64,000 bases of DNA from Comamonas sp. GB3 AK4-5 (GTDB lineage Bacteria > Pseudomonadota > Gammaproteobacteria > Burkholderiales > Burkholderiaceae_C). The stretch is taken from NCBI RefSeq assembly GCF_041320665.1, contig NZ_CP166730.1, forward strand, positions 2,356,001-2,420,000. Reading direction: 5' to 3'. Under the pieces are notes generated by a model, which was not told the DNA's origin, did not search any database, and saw only the letters and a list, made by a program, of their open reading frames with translations. Positions within the stretch are counted from its first letter, which is position 1, and the number at the start of each line of letters is the position of its first letter. Below are positions 26,713 to 34,566 of this stretch, piece by piece. A program made the translations under genes and the position numbers.

Positions 26713-27606
26713 TCACGGTTTTTGCAGCATCTTGATCACGCTGGAGAAGTCTTCGGCGCCATGGCCGGCCATGCTGTGCGCGGCATAGATGGCGCGGGCC
26801 ATGCCACCCAGGGGGGTGCTGGCCTTGGTGGCAATGGCGTTGTCCTGGGCCAGGCCCAGGTCCTTGAGCATCAGGTCGGTGCCAAAGCCGCCGGCGTAAC
26901 CCTTGCTGGCGGGCGCATTCTCATGCACGCCGGGGCAGGGGTTGTATTTCTCCAGCGCCCAGTTGCCGCCCGAGCTGCGGCGCATGATTTCGCTCAGCAC
27001 CTTGGGGTCCAGGCCGTTGGCCACGCCCAGGGCGATGGCCTCGCTGGTGCCCACCATCAGAATGCCCAGCAGCATGTTGTTGCAGATCTTGGCGGTCTGG
27101 CCCGCACCCACGCTGCCGGCGTGGAAGATGTTGGCGCCCATTTTCTCGAGCAAGGGCTTGGCGCGTGCCAGCTGGGCGTCGCTGCCGCCCACCATAAAGG
27201 TCAGGGTGCCAGCAATGGCACCACCCGTGCCGCCGGAGACGGGGGCATCGATGAAGTCAATGCCCGCTGCCTGGGCAGCCTGGGCCACTTTCTGGCTGCT
27301 GGCGGCGGCAATGGTCGAGCTGTCGATCACCAGCGCGCCCTTGGCAATGTGCTGCAGCAGGCCGCTTTGGCCGTCCTTGCCCAGGAACAGCGCCTCCACA
27401 TGCTGGCTGGCGGGCAGCATGGTGACGATGGCTTCGGAGCCTTGCACGGCTGCCTGTGCGCTGGCAGCGGCCTGGCCGCCGGCGGCCACCACCTTGGCGA
27501 TGGCCTCCTGACTCAGGTCAAAGGCTTTGACGCTGTGGCCGGCCTTGGCCAGGTTGATGGCCATGGGGGCGCCCATATTGCCGAGGCCGATAAATGCGAT
27601 TTGCAT
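26713..27606 (-). CDS. mmsB: 3-hydroxyisobutyrate dehydrogenase
   Basis: A 297-residue NAD-dependent dehydrogenase of valine breakdown, converting 3-hydroxyisobutyrate to methylmalonate semialdehyde. It shows the Rossmann motif GLGNMG at residues 7-12, the substrate signature DAPVSGGTGGA near 121, the catalytic lysine in GAGQTAKICNN near 170, and DLMLKDLGLA with the late conserved lysine. Length is standard. It is the last of a leftward series beginning with mmsA at 32143. A ribosome site (AAGGAGACAAACC) directly precedes ATG 27606. Confidence 0.95.
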   Translation of the reverse strand: MQIAFIGLGNMGAPMAINLAKAGHSVKAFDLSQEAIAKVVAAGGQAAASAQAAVQGSEAIVTMLPASQHVEALFLGKDGQSGLLQHIAKGALVIDSSTIAAASSQKVAQAAQAAGIDFIDAPVSGGTGGAIAGTLTFMVGGSDAQLARAKPLLEKMGANIFHAGSVGAGQTAKICNNMLLGILMVGTSEAIALGVANGLDPKVLSEIMRRSSGGNWALEKYNPCPGVHENAPASKGYAGGFGTDLMLKDLGLAQDNAIATKASTPLGGMARAIYAAHSMAGHGAEDFSSVIKMLQKP

Positions 27607-27762
27607 GGTTTGTCTCCTTGTGGTGTTGGTATGGGAAAAAAGGGTTGAGAGTGCTGCACTGCCGCCTTGGGGATTGAGGCTTTGCGCAGCTTCGCTTTTG
27701 CTAGCTATCTATGGGCTAGGGCATTGCGTTTGAATCTGAAAATAGGGTGGATTCATGGGCCA

Positions 27763-28176
27763 TCAAGCCACTGCAATCACCGCCCCCTTGTCCGCGAGCA
27801 GCGTGCGCAAAATGCTGCGGTGGCAGCGGGCCTCATCGTCGCAATAGCAGCCGATGGCAAAGTTGGTCTGGTGGGAAAGCGCTGCCAGCAGCTGCAGCGT
27901 GCGCTCGGCACCGGCTGAGGCCATCTCCTTGCGGAATGCCTTGTCAAACTGCTGCCAGGCCTTGGTGCTGGCATGCAGCTCGGTGGTTTTTTGTGCCGCC
28001 TGGCCCAGGGCCATGGTCTCGGCGCTGGGCGAGAGCTCGGGATACCAGCAGTCGTAGTAGTCGCGGCTGGCAAATTCCGCCTTGGGCACGCCGCGCGGTG
28101 GGCGGCGCACGGTGCCTATGCGCAGGCCTTCATCCGGAGTGCGGGGGGAGCCGAGTTGGACGATGCGTATGGACAT
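27763..28176 (-). CDS. DUF488 family protein
   Basis: A 137-residue protein of the DUF488 family: RIVQLGSPRTPDEGLRIGTVRRPPRG at the start, RDYYDCWYPELSPS in the middle, and FAIGCYCDDEARCHRSIL near the end, with the conserved Cys-His cluster. The biochemical role of the family is unknown. It lies inside the valine catabolic gene run, 156 bp upstream of mmsB, which holds a degenerate AGCTAT-type intergenic motif, and 21 bp downstream of a TfoX-like gene. I see no functional link to valine breakdown. Confidence 0.86.
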   Translation of the reverse strand: MSIRIVQLGSPRTPDEGLRIGTVRRPPRGVPKAEFASRDYYDCWYPELSPSAETMALGQAAQKTTELHASTKAWQQFDKAFRKEMASAGAERTLQLLAALSHQTNFAIGCYCDDEARCHRSILRTLLADKGAVIAVA

Positions 28177-28197
28177 GGTGGGGCTGGGCCTTGGGGT

Positions 28198-28710
28198 TTA
28201 GAGATCGTCGTCGTCAAACACCGAATGCTTGCGCGCTGTGCCCTCGTTTTTTGCAGCGGTTTTTGTGCTCTTGCGCAGACTGGACAAGCTTGGGCTGCTC
28301 TTTTTTGCGGAGCGTGCAGCGTCGTCTTTGCCTTCCACCCCTGCCGGCTTGCGCGATTTTTTGGGTGTGGCCTTGGCCAGCGGGTTGAAAGCCAGCGCTG
28401 CGCCCACCCAGTGCTGCCACTGGGCCTGGGTGGCATAGGCCGAGGGGCCGATGTAGAAATAACCATCCATCAAGCCCTTGCTGGACAGGGTTCGCACGCC
28501 TGGCGTTTCTGCCACGGCGGCATGCGTGCTTGGCGGCAGGCGCACCAGCAGCTCATCGTCCTCCACACCCAGGCACAGCTTGCCGTTCACCATGAACACA
28601 TGGCAGCCAAACATGCGCTTTTCCTCGACTTCGGCACCGTGTTCGGCCAGCGCTTCACGCACGGCATCAATCAGGCGCAGGGCTTCATCGGACAGGGGTT
28701 TGGCGGGCAT
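28198..28710 (-). CDS. TfoX N-terminal domain protein with lysine-rich tail
   Basis: A 170-residue protein. Residues 1-115 are a TfoX/Sxy N-terminal-type domain (EKRMFGCHVFMVNGKLCLGVEDDELLVRL, then GYFYIGPSAYATQAQ). Residues 120-170 are a low-complexity tail rich in lysine, serine and alanine (PKKSRKPAG, KKSSPSLSSLRKS), ending in an acidic cap (VFDDDDL). TfoX/Sxy promotes competence-gene expression in other bacteria, but stand-alone N-terminal domains have no defined role. It sits 21 bp upstream of DUF488 on the same strand. The basic tail may contact nucleic acid (inference). Confidence 0.8.
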   Translation of the reverse strand: MPAKPLSDEALRLIDAVREALAEHGAEVEEKRMFGCHVFMVNGKLCLGVEDDELLVRLPPSTHAAVAETPGVRTLSSKGLMDGYFYIGPSAYATQAQWQHWVGAALAFNPLAKATPKKSRKPAGVEGKDDAARSAKKSSPSLSSLRKSTKTAAKNEGTARKHSVFDDDDL

Positions 28711-28784
28711 GGTCGTGAAACAGGTGCAGGAGTAGAGGAGGCAGCGTCATCAGCTACTGCAGGCCGGGCGCTTACGCTGGCCAG

Positions 28785-28885
28785 AGCTGCCGCGCAAGGG
28801 CCGCCCCGCAGCGTTGGCAGCGCCCCTCTGCCCGCATCGCTTTGCGATGCGAGAGCGGAGGGAAGGCACGCAGTGCCTCAGGGAG
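28785..28885 (-). repeat. REP-like intergenic repeat, copy C (inverted)
   Basis: On the minus strand it reads GCCTTCCCTCCGCTCTCGC, then a palindrome CGCATCGC-AAA-GCGATGCG, GGCAGAGGGGC, and GGGGCGGCCCTTGCGCGGC. This matches copies at 15907-16020 and 46099-46210. It fills the space between the TfoX-like gene and the acyl-CoA dehydrogenase stop codon. Confidence 0.75.
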
Positions 28886-28895
28886 GTGTCCGATT

Positions 28896-30062
28896 TCATC
28901 GGATGGACTCGCAAGCATCACCATCCAGCATGCGTCGGGCAATGATGACGCGCATGATCTCGTTCGTGCCTTCCAGAATCTGGTGCACGCGGGCGTCACG
29001 CATCAATCGCTCCAGCGGGTACTCGCGGATATAGCCGTAGCCGCCGTGCAGCTGCAGGGCTTCGTTGCAGACCATAAAGCCGGCGTCTGTCGCAAAGCGT
29101 TTGGCCATGGCGCAGTAGGTGGAGGCATCGCGTGCGCCGGCGTCGAGTTTGCTGGCGGCCAGGCGCACCATGTGGCGTGCGGCGACCAGCTCGGTGGCCA
29201 TATCGGCCAGCTTGAACTGCAGGGCCTGGAAGCTGGCAATGGGCTTGCCGAACTGCTTGCGCTCCTGCATGTACTGCTGGGCCTGGGTGAGGGCGCCCTG
29301 GGCTGCACCCACCGAGCAAGTGGCGATGTTGATGCGCCCGCCGTCCAGGCCCTTCATGGCGATCTTGAAGCCCTCGCCCTCGCGGCCCAGCAGGTGGTCA
29401 GCGGGAATGCGCACATTGTCAAAGCTGATGACGCGGGTGGGCTGGCTGTTCCAGCCCATTTTTTCTTCTTTTTTGCCGTAGCTGATGCCGGGCGTATCGG
29501 CGGGTACGGCAAAGGCCGAGATACCGGATGCGCCCGAAGCCGCATCGCCGGTGCGGGCCATCAGCACCAGCATATCGGTGGCGCCGGCGCCGCTGATAAA
29601 GGCCTTGGCGCCGTTGATGACGTATTCGTTGCCCACCAGCTCGGCCCGGGTCTTGAGCGAGGCGGCGTCCGAGCCGGCGCCGGGTTCGGTCAGGCAGTAG
29701 CTGGCCAGCTTTTGGCCGCTGGTGAGTGCCTCGCCCCATTGCCGGCGCACGGCGTCCTGGGCCCAGGTGCCCAGCATCCAGGTGGCCATGTTGTGGATGG
29801 TGATGAAGGCCGTGGTGCTGGGGTCGACAGCCGCCATTTCTTCGAACACCAGGGTGGCATCCAGGCGCGGCAGGGCCAGGCCGCCGGCGCTCTCGGGGGC
29901 GTACAGGCCGCAAAACCCCAGCTCACCGGCCTTGGCGATGGCCTCGCGGGGAAAGATGGATTCGCGGTCCCATTCGGCGGCATGGGGAGCCAGTTCCGCC
30001 TGGGCAAAGGCGCGGGCGGTGTCGGCAAAGGCGCGCTGATCTTCGCTGAGTTCAAAGTCCAT
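28896..30062 (-). CDS. Acyl-CoA dehydrogenase (probably isobutyryl-CoA)
   Basis: A 388-residue FAD enzyme that oxidises an acyl-CoA to its 2-enoyl-CoA. It has the FAD/substrate motif ASYCLTEPGAGSDAASLKT near residue 125, QLHGGYGYIREYPLERLMRD near 350 and the catalytic glutamate region ILEGTNEIMR. Start ATG 30062 follows AGGAGACACCGCC; longer openings upstream lack conservation. Placement between mmsA and mmsB points to isobutyryl-CoA as substrate in valine degradation, which is context-based inference. The enoyl-CoA hydratase and 3-hydroxyisobutyryl-CoA hydrolase needed for the next steps are not in the window. Confidence 0.93.
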   Translation of the reverse strand: MDFELSEDQRAFADTARAFAQAELAPHAAEWDRESIFPREAIAKAGELGFCGLYAPESAGGLALPRLDATLVFEEMAAVDPSTTAFITIHNMATWMLGTWAQDAVRRQWGEALTSGQKLASYCLTEPGAGSDAASLKTRAELVGNEYVINGAKAFISGAGATDMLVLMARTGDAASGASGISAFAVPADTPGISYGKKEEKMGWNSQPTRVISFDNVRIPADHLLGREGEGFKIAMKGLDGGRINIATCSVGAAQGALTQAQQYMQERKQFGKPIASFQALQFKLADMATELVAARHMVRLAASKLDAGARDASTYCAMAKRFATDAGFMVCNEALQLHGGYGYIREYPLERLMRDARVHQILEGTNEIMRVIIARRMLDGDACESIR

Positions 30063-30148
30063 GGCGGTGTCTCCTGTTCGGTCCTTGTTGTTATGGGGAA
30101 AGTGCGAGCAGCGGATGAAAAGTCCGCTGGCCGCGGAGGTGCTTGGCC

Positions 30149-30532
30149 CTAGTGCAGCCAGCGCTCCAGTGCCTGCATGCGCTCTTGCGTGGCGGCAGTC
30201 AGGCACGCGTGGTAGAGCCGGGGGCTGTCGGACTGGGCCTCGCTGGCGCGGGTTGCTGCCTTGCAGCGCGCCGTGCGGCTTTTGATCCAGCCATTTTGGT
30301 CATGGCGCAGTCCCGTGCGTTTGCCCTGGGGCAATTGCTGCATCACTTCGAGGTAGCGGATGTTGAGTGCGGTATCGGCCTGTTGGAAGGTTTGCACTGC
30401 GCAAGCGTTGCGACTGTCCTGTGCGGCGGATTGCGGATCGCAGGCCGCGCCTGCCTGGGCAAGCGCAGCTGCAGAGGTCAACAGTAGGCACGCGGCCAGC
30501 AGGCGAGGAAGCGAAGTGAAGAGCTGAGGCAT
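30149..30532 (-). CDS. Exported LprI-like (DUF1311) protein
   Basis: A 127-residue exported protein with a signal peptide (LLAACLLLTSAAALAQA, cleavage near residue 28) and a cysteine-containing mature domain: CDPQSAAQDSRNACAVQTFQQADTALN, KSRTARC, YHACLTAATQERMQALE. The four cysteines and the spacing fit the LprI/DUF1311 lysozyme-inhibitor-like family. Some members of that family inhibit lysozyme; whether this one does is not shown. It lies between the acyl-CoA dehydrogenase and mmsA on the same strand with gaps of about 87 bp, and seems unrelated to valine catabolism. Confidence 0.7.
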   Translation of the reverse strand: MPQLFTSLPRLLAACLLLTSAAALAQAGAACDPQSAAQDSRNACAVQTFQQADTALNIRYLEVMQQLPQGKRTGLRHDQNGWIKSRTARCKAATRASEAQSDSPRLYHACLTAATQERMQALERWLH

Positions 30533-30619
30533 ATGGGCATCATCCCAGATTCTCAAGCTGCTCTTCTCAGTCAAACTGACTTCTCACGCAAGCTGGCTGT
30601 GCGGTGGCTGCTATCTTTC

Positions 30620-32143
30620 TTACTTCAGGCTGATGGTCGTATTGACGCCGTGGCTGGTGGTGCTGTCATCAAACCAGCGTGCCGTCACGGTCTTGGTCTG
30701 GGTGTAGAACATCACCACCTGCTTGCCGTAGGGGCCCAGATCGCCCAGCTTGGAGGCGCGGCTGCCGGTGAAGGAGAACATGGGCACGGGCACGGGGATG
30801 GGCACGTTGATGCCGACCTGGCCCACATCGATGTCTTCCTGGAACTTGCGGGCTGCGGCGCCGCTTTGGGTGAAGATGGCCGTGCCGTTGCCATTGGGGT
30901 TGGCGTTGATGAATTCGATCGCCTGGTCGATGTCGTCGGCCGCCACGATGCACAGCACGGGGCCGAAGATTTCCTGGTCGTACACGCTCATGCCGGGCTT
31001 GACGCCGCTGAAGATGGTGGGGCCGACAAAGTTGCCCTTTTCATAGCCCTTCACCTGGGGCTTGCGGCCGTCCAGTTCCAGCTTGGCGCCGTCGGCAATG
31101 CCGCGCTCGATCAGGCTTTCCACACGGGTCAGGGCGGAGCAGGACACCACAGGGCCCACATCGGTGCCGGCTTCGGTGCCACCGCTAACCTTCAGCGTCT
31201 TGGCCTTGGCCACCAGTTCGGGAATCCATTTCTGGGATTCACCCACCAGCACCACCACCGACAGCGCCATGCAGCGCTGACCGGCTGCGCCGAAGGCGGC
31301 GCCGGCCAGGGCGTTGAGCGACTGCTCCTTGTTGGCGTCAGGCATGACGATGGCGTGGTTCTTGGCGCCCATCATGCATTGCACGCGCTTGCCGTTGAGG
31401 CTGGCGCGGTTGTAGACATGGGTGCCCACCTTGGTGGAGCCCACAAAGCTGATGGCCTTGATATCGGGGTGGTCGCAAATGGCGTTCACCGCGTCTTCAC
31501 CGCCGTGGATCACGTTCAGCACGCCGGGGGGCACGCCGGCTTCCAGCGCCAGCTCGCACAGGCGCATGGTGACCATGGGGTCTTGCTCGGAAGGCTTCAA
31601 GACAAAGGTGTTGCCGGTGGCAATCGCCATGGGGAACATCCACAGCGGAATCATGGCCGGGAAGTTGAAGGGGGTGATGCCGGCGCACACGCCCAGGGGC
31701 TGGTTCAGCGTATAGGTGTCCACGCCATTGGCCACGTTGTTGGCCAGCTCGCCCAGCTGCAGCGTGCCGATGTTGGCGGCGTGCTCCACCACTTCCAGGC
31801 CGCGGAACACGTCGCCCTCGGCGTCGGGCAGGGTCTTGCCTTGCTCGGCCGTCAGCAGGGCGGCCAGCTCCTTCATGTTTTCGCGGATCAGCTGCTGCAG
31901 CTTCAAAAAGATGCGGGCACGGGCACCGATGGGGGTCTTCTTCCAGGTCTTGAAGGCCTCCTTGGAGTTGGCCACGGCGGCATTGATTTCCTCGGGTGTG
32001 GCAAAGGGCACGCGGGCCAGCACTTCTTGCGTGGCGGGATTGACCACGTCGCGCCACTGGGTGGTCTTGGACTCCACCATCTTGCCGTTGATCAGCAGCT
32101 TGACGGTGGGTGCCAGCATGGCGGATTTGTCAGGGGCGTTCAT
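30620..32143 (-). CDS. mmsA: CoA-acylating methylmalonate-semialdehyde dehydrogenase
   Basis: A 507-residue enzyme that converts methylmalonate semialdehyde to propionyl-CoA with NAD and CoA. It carries the ALDH NAD motif [12 protein letters not shown], the catalytic cysteine in GQRCMALS near residue 288, and the family-specific phrases [15 protein letters not shown] and [17 protein letters not shown]. The start at 32143 follows AAGGAGACAAAC. It is the first gene of the leftward catabolic run and is divergent from a LysR gene, with an inverted repeat between them (32192-32249). Confidence 0.95.
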   Translation of the reverse strand: MNAPDKSAMLAPTVKLLINGKMVESKTTQWRDVVNPATQEVLARVPFATPEEINAAVANSKEAFKTWKKTPIGARARIFLKLQQLIRENMKELAALLTAEQGKTLPDAEGDVFRGLEVVEHAANIGTLQLGELANNVANGVDTYTLNQPLGVCAGITPFNFPAMIPLWMFPMAIATGNTFVLKPSEQDPMVTMRLCELALEAGVPPGVLNVIHGGEDAVNAICDHPDIKAISFVGSTKVGTHVYNRASLNGKRVQCMMGAKNHAIVMPDANKEQSLNALAGAAFGAAGQRCMALSVVVLVGESQKWIPELVAKAKTLKVSGGTEAGTDVGPVVSCSALTRVESLIERGIADGAKLELDGRKPQVKGYEKGNFVGPTIFSGVKPGMSVYDQEIFGPVLCIVAADDIDQAIEFINANPNGNGTAIFTQSGAAARKFQEDIDVGQVGINVPIPVPVPMFSFTGSRASKLGDLGPYGKQVVMFYTQTKTVTARWFDDSTTSHGVNTTISLK

Positions 32144-32191
32144 GTTTGTCTCCTTGTTTGTCGCTATAGGGCGGATGCAGTCCATGTTAGA

Positions 32192-32249
32192 TGTGCAAAA
32201 TGCTGCATACAAGACTTATTAACGCACTTAGGGTTTGCGTTTTTGCACA
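32192..32249. promoter_or_regulatory. Inverted repeat between mmsA and its divergent LysR gene
   Basis: TGTGCAAAA (32192-32200) is exactly complementary to TTTTGCACA (32241-32249) with 40 bp between. In the 174-bp gap of a LysR/target pair this is a reasonable candidate for two operator half-regions. Confidence 0.4.
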
Positions 32250-32317
32250 GGCTGCCGAGGAGGCGCAGCATGGGCGAACAACATGGCCCAGCAATCGGCA
32301 CAAGACAGGGGAGTTCT

Positions 32318-33214
32318 ATGGATTGGGAGCAACTGCGCCACTTTGGCGCCCTGGCGCGGGCCGGCACGCTGGCAGGGGCGGCCCGCAGCCTGGGGGTGGA
32401 GCACACCACGGTGGCGCGGCGCGTGCAGGCTCTGGAGAAAGCACTGGGCAAAAGCCTTTTTGCGCGTGGGGCCGACGGGCACAAGCTGACCGAAGCCGGC
32501 CGGCAATTGCTGCCGGCGATTGACGCCATGACTCAGGCCGCGCGCCAGCTGGAACATGCGGCCGAGCTGGCGGTGGACGATGCCGAAGCTCCCAGCGGCC
32601 TGGTGCGCGTGGGCACCACCGAGGGCCTGGGCACGCAGTTGCTGGCGCCGGCCCTGGCCGGGTTGACGCTGCAGTGGCCGCAGCTGTCGGTGGACTTGCT
32701 GGCGCTGCCGCGGCTGCTGCATCTGTCGCGGCGCGAGGCGGACATCGTGATTTCGCTGGAACGCCCCAAGCGCGGCACGGTGGTGGTCACCAAGCTGGCG
32801 GACTATCGCCTTTATTTGTACGGCGAACGCGAATACCTGGCGCGTCGCCCCTTGGTGGCCCAGCGCGAAGACCTGCGCCACCACCGCTTCATCCACTATG
32901 TGGATGATTTGCTGTTCTCCAAGGAACTGCAGCTGCTGGATCAGCTGTACAGGCCGGAGCGCTTTGCCTTTCGCTCCACCAGCATCACTGCCCAGTACGA
33001 GGCTGTGCGCGCCGGCGCGGGGTTGGCCGTGCTGCCGGCTTTTCTGGCTGACCGTGATCCCACGCTCAGCCGCGTATTGCCGCAGCAGGCCTGCTTTACG
33101 CGCACCTTCTGGATGAGCATGCCCGAGGAGCTCAAGGGCTTGCCCCGCATCCAGACCGTGTGGCGCTTTTTGAAAGAGGCGGTGCAGCAGCGGCAGTCCG
33201 CCCTGGGTCCATAA
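32318..33214 (+). CDS. LysR family transcriptional regulator
   Basis: A 298-residue regulator of normal LysR length. The N-terminal winged helix-turn-helix is present (WEQLRHFGALARAGTLAGAA, RSLGVEHTTVARRVQALE) and the C-terminal substrate-binding domain begins near residue 90 (GLVRVGTTEGLGTQLLAP). ATG 32318 follows CAGGGGAG. It is divergent from mmsA and probably controls valine or propanoate-related genes. The long frame open upstream of it is antisense to mmsA and not real. Confidence 0.92.
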   Translation: MDWEQLRHFGALARAGTLAGAARSLGVEHTTVARRVQALEKALGKSLFARGADGHKLTEAGRQLLPAIDAMTQAARQLEHAAELAVDDAEAPSGLVRVGTTEGLGTQLLAPALAGLTLQWPQLSVDLLALPRLLHLSRREADIVISLERPKRGTVVVTKLADYRLYLYGEREYLARRPLVAQREDLRHHRFIHYVDDLLFSKELQLLDQLYRPERFAFRSTSITAQYEAVRAGAGLAVLPAFLADRDPTLSRVLPQQACFTRTFWMSMPEELKGLPRIQTVWRFLKEAVQQRQSALGP

Positions 33215-33262
33215 AGGTCGGCAGGGCCTGCCGCTGCGGCCAGCCCCGGGCAGGGGCTGGGG

Positions 33263-33406
33263 TTAGAGCACGTCCACGCTGTATTCGCCCTGTGGCGGCT
33301 CTTGCAGCAGCAGGCGCAGCACTTCTTCGGGCGCACGGGGTTCCGGCGTAGGCAGGCAGTCCGACGGGACGGGAATGAACTCCAGGATGGCACTGAGGTA
33401 GGTCAT
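33263..33406 (-). CDS. Small hypothetical protein
   Basis: A 47-residue frame starting MTYLSAILEFIPVPSDC and ending EYSVDVL. A clear GGAG ribosome site lies seven bases before ATG 33406. The composition is acidic and proline-rich, with a leucine helix near the middle (EEVLRLLLQE). I know no family. It sits alone on the minus strand between two LysR genes; support is the ribosome site and protein-like composition, not homology. Confidence 0.45.
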   Translation of the reverse strand: MTYLSAILEFIPVPSDCLPTPEPRAPEEVLRLLLQEPPQGEYSVDVL

Positions 33407-33564
33407 GGCAATCTCCAGCTTGCGCCAGCGCGTACAAAGCACTGGACGCTGTAGCCATGGTGGTCAGGCTGTGTGAAGAACGCATGACAATGCGCAGCCC
33501 GGTGTAGTGGCTCTGTGTCGTTGGCGATACAGATCCGCGAGGGCCTGCCAGGCTGGCGCGGCGT

Positions 33565-34446
33565 TCAGGCTTGCAAGCCTGTGTGCCTGGTCGATCGATG
33601 CTCTCTGTAGGCGGCGGCCAGCGTGCGCAGTGCATCGCGGGAGCGTTGGTCCGTCAAAGTCGAGTGCAGCATGATGCGGGAGGACGGGAGCGGAGGCAGG
33701 CCCAGGGATGGGCCGACCTCGATGGTGTCGGCCGGGGCCAGCCGGCAGGAGAAGGCCGCCACGGCCAGCCCCGCAGAGACGGCCGCCATGACGGCCGCAT
33801 GCCCACCGCCCACAAATACCTCATGCCAGTCGATGTCGGCCCCCGTCAGTGCCCGGGTGGCAATGTCGCGCACCCCGCAGCAGGGGGCCAGGGCCGCCAG
33901 GCGCAGCGGCTTGCCGGGCTGCTGGTGGAACTGGGGGGCGGCGAACCAGCCGAAATGCTCCGCCCCCAAGTCTTCGCCATCGCGGCGATCGTCTTCCTGG
34001 CGGACGATGACGGCATCCAGGGCTCCGGCATCGAAGGCGTCGAGCAGGCTGCGGGAGTTTTCCAGGCGGACCTCAATGGTCAGTGCGGGGTCGCGTTCAT
34101 TCAGGCGAGCCAGCAGACTGGGGACTTCCGGCCCCGCCACATGTTCGGCAATGCCCAGGCGAAAGCGCCGGCACTCACAGGACAGCGCGGCCAGCGCGCG
34201 GTCATGTGCGGCGATGAATTCACGCGCCGGGTTGAGGAAAGTGCTCCCATGGGCTGACAGGCGAACCAGCCGTGGCGTGCGCTCCATGAGTTTGTAGCCC
34301 AGCCGTGCCTCCAGGCGTTTGAGCTTCACGCTGATGGCGCCCTGCGTGGTGCCCAGGGCCTCGGCCGCCTTGGTGAAGCTTTGAAAGTCGGCAATGGTGA
34401 CGAATGCCTGTACGGATTCCAGATCCAGCGCGGGGCGGCCCATCAA
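33565..34446 (-). CDS. LysR family transcriptional regulator (divergent from MFS gene)
   Basis: A 293-residue regulator. The N-terminal helix-turn-helix is LESVQAFVTIADFQSFTKAAEALGTTQGAISVKLKRLEARLG, and the effector domain begins near residue 90 (CRRFRLGIAEHVAGPEVPSL). It differs from the 32318 regulator in length and effector domain. It is divergent from the DHA2 transporter with 120 bp between the starts, the usual arrangement of a regulator and the efflux gene it controls. Confidence 0.92.
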   Translation of the reverse strand: MMGRPALDLESVQAFVTIADFQSFTKAAEALGTTQGAISVKLKRLEARLGYKLMERTPRLVRLSAHGSTFLNPAREFIAAHDRALAALSCECRRFRLGIAEHVAGPEVPSLLARLNERDPALTIEVRLENSRSLLDAFDAGALDAVIVRQEDDRRDGEDLGAEHFGWFAAPQFHQQPGKPLRLAALAPCCGVRDIATRALTGADIDWHEVFVGGGHAAVMAAVSAGLAVAAFSCRLAPADTIEVGPSLGLPPLPSSRIMLHSTLTDQRSRDALRTLAAAYREHRSTRHTGLQA

Positions 34447-34455
34447 TCATCCTGA

Positions 34456-34479
34456 ATTGTTGTCTTTGATATGTTCAAT
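34456..34479. promoter_or_regulatory. Candidate LysR operator
   Basis: ATTG at 34456-34459 and CAAT at 34476-34479 bound a 24-bp AT-rich sequence in the otherwise GC-rich gap between the LysR gene and the MFS gene. Only the outer four bases are perfectly symmetric. Confidence 0.3.
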
Positions 34480-34566
34480 CATAGCGTTTACGAATGGCTT
34501 GGGCTTTCCTACCATGCGAGCAGCGTCCAGCAAGGGCGCGTGTTTTGAGTTTTTTGGAAGCTACCG

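Noticed and set aside
30533..32317. Upstream part of a long plus-strand frame that ends as the LysR gene
   Set aside because: This part is antisense to mmsA; only the segment from 32318 shows regulator motifs.
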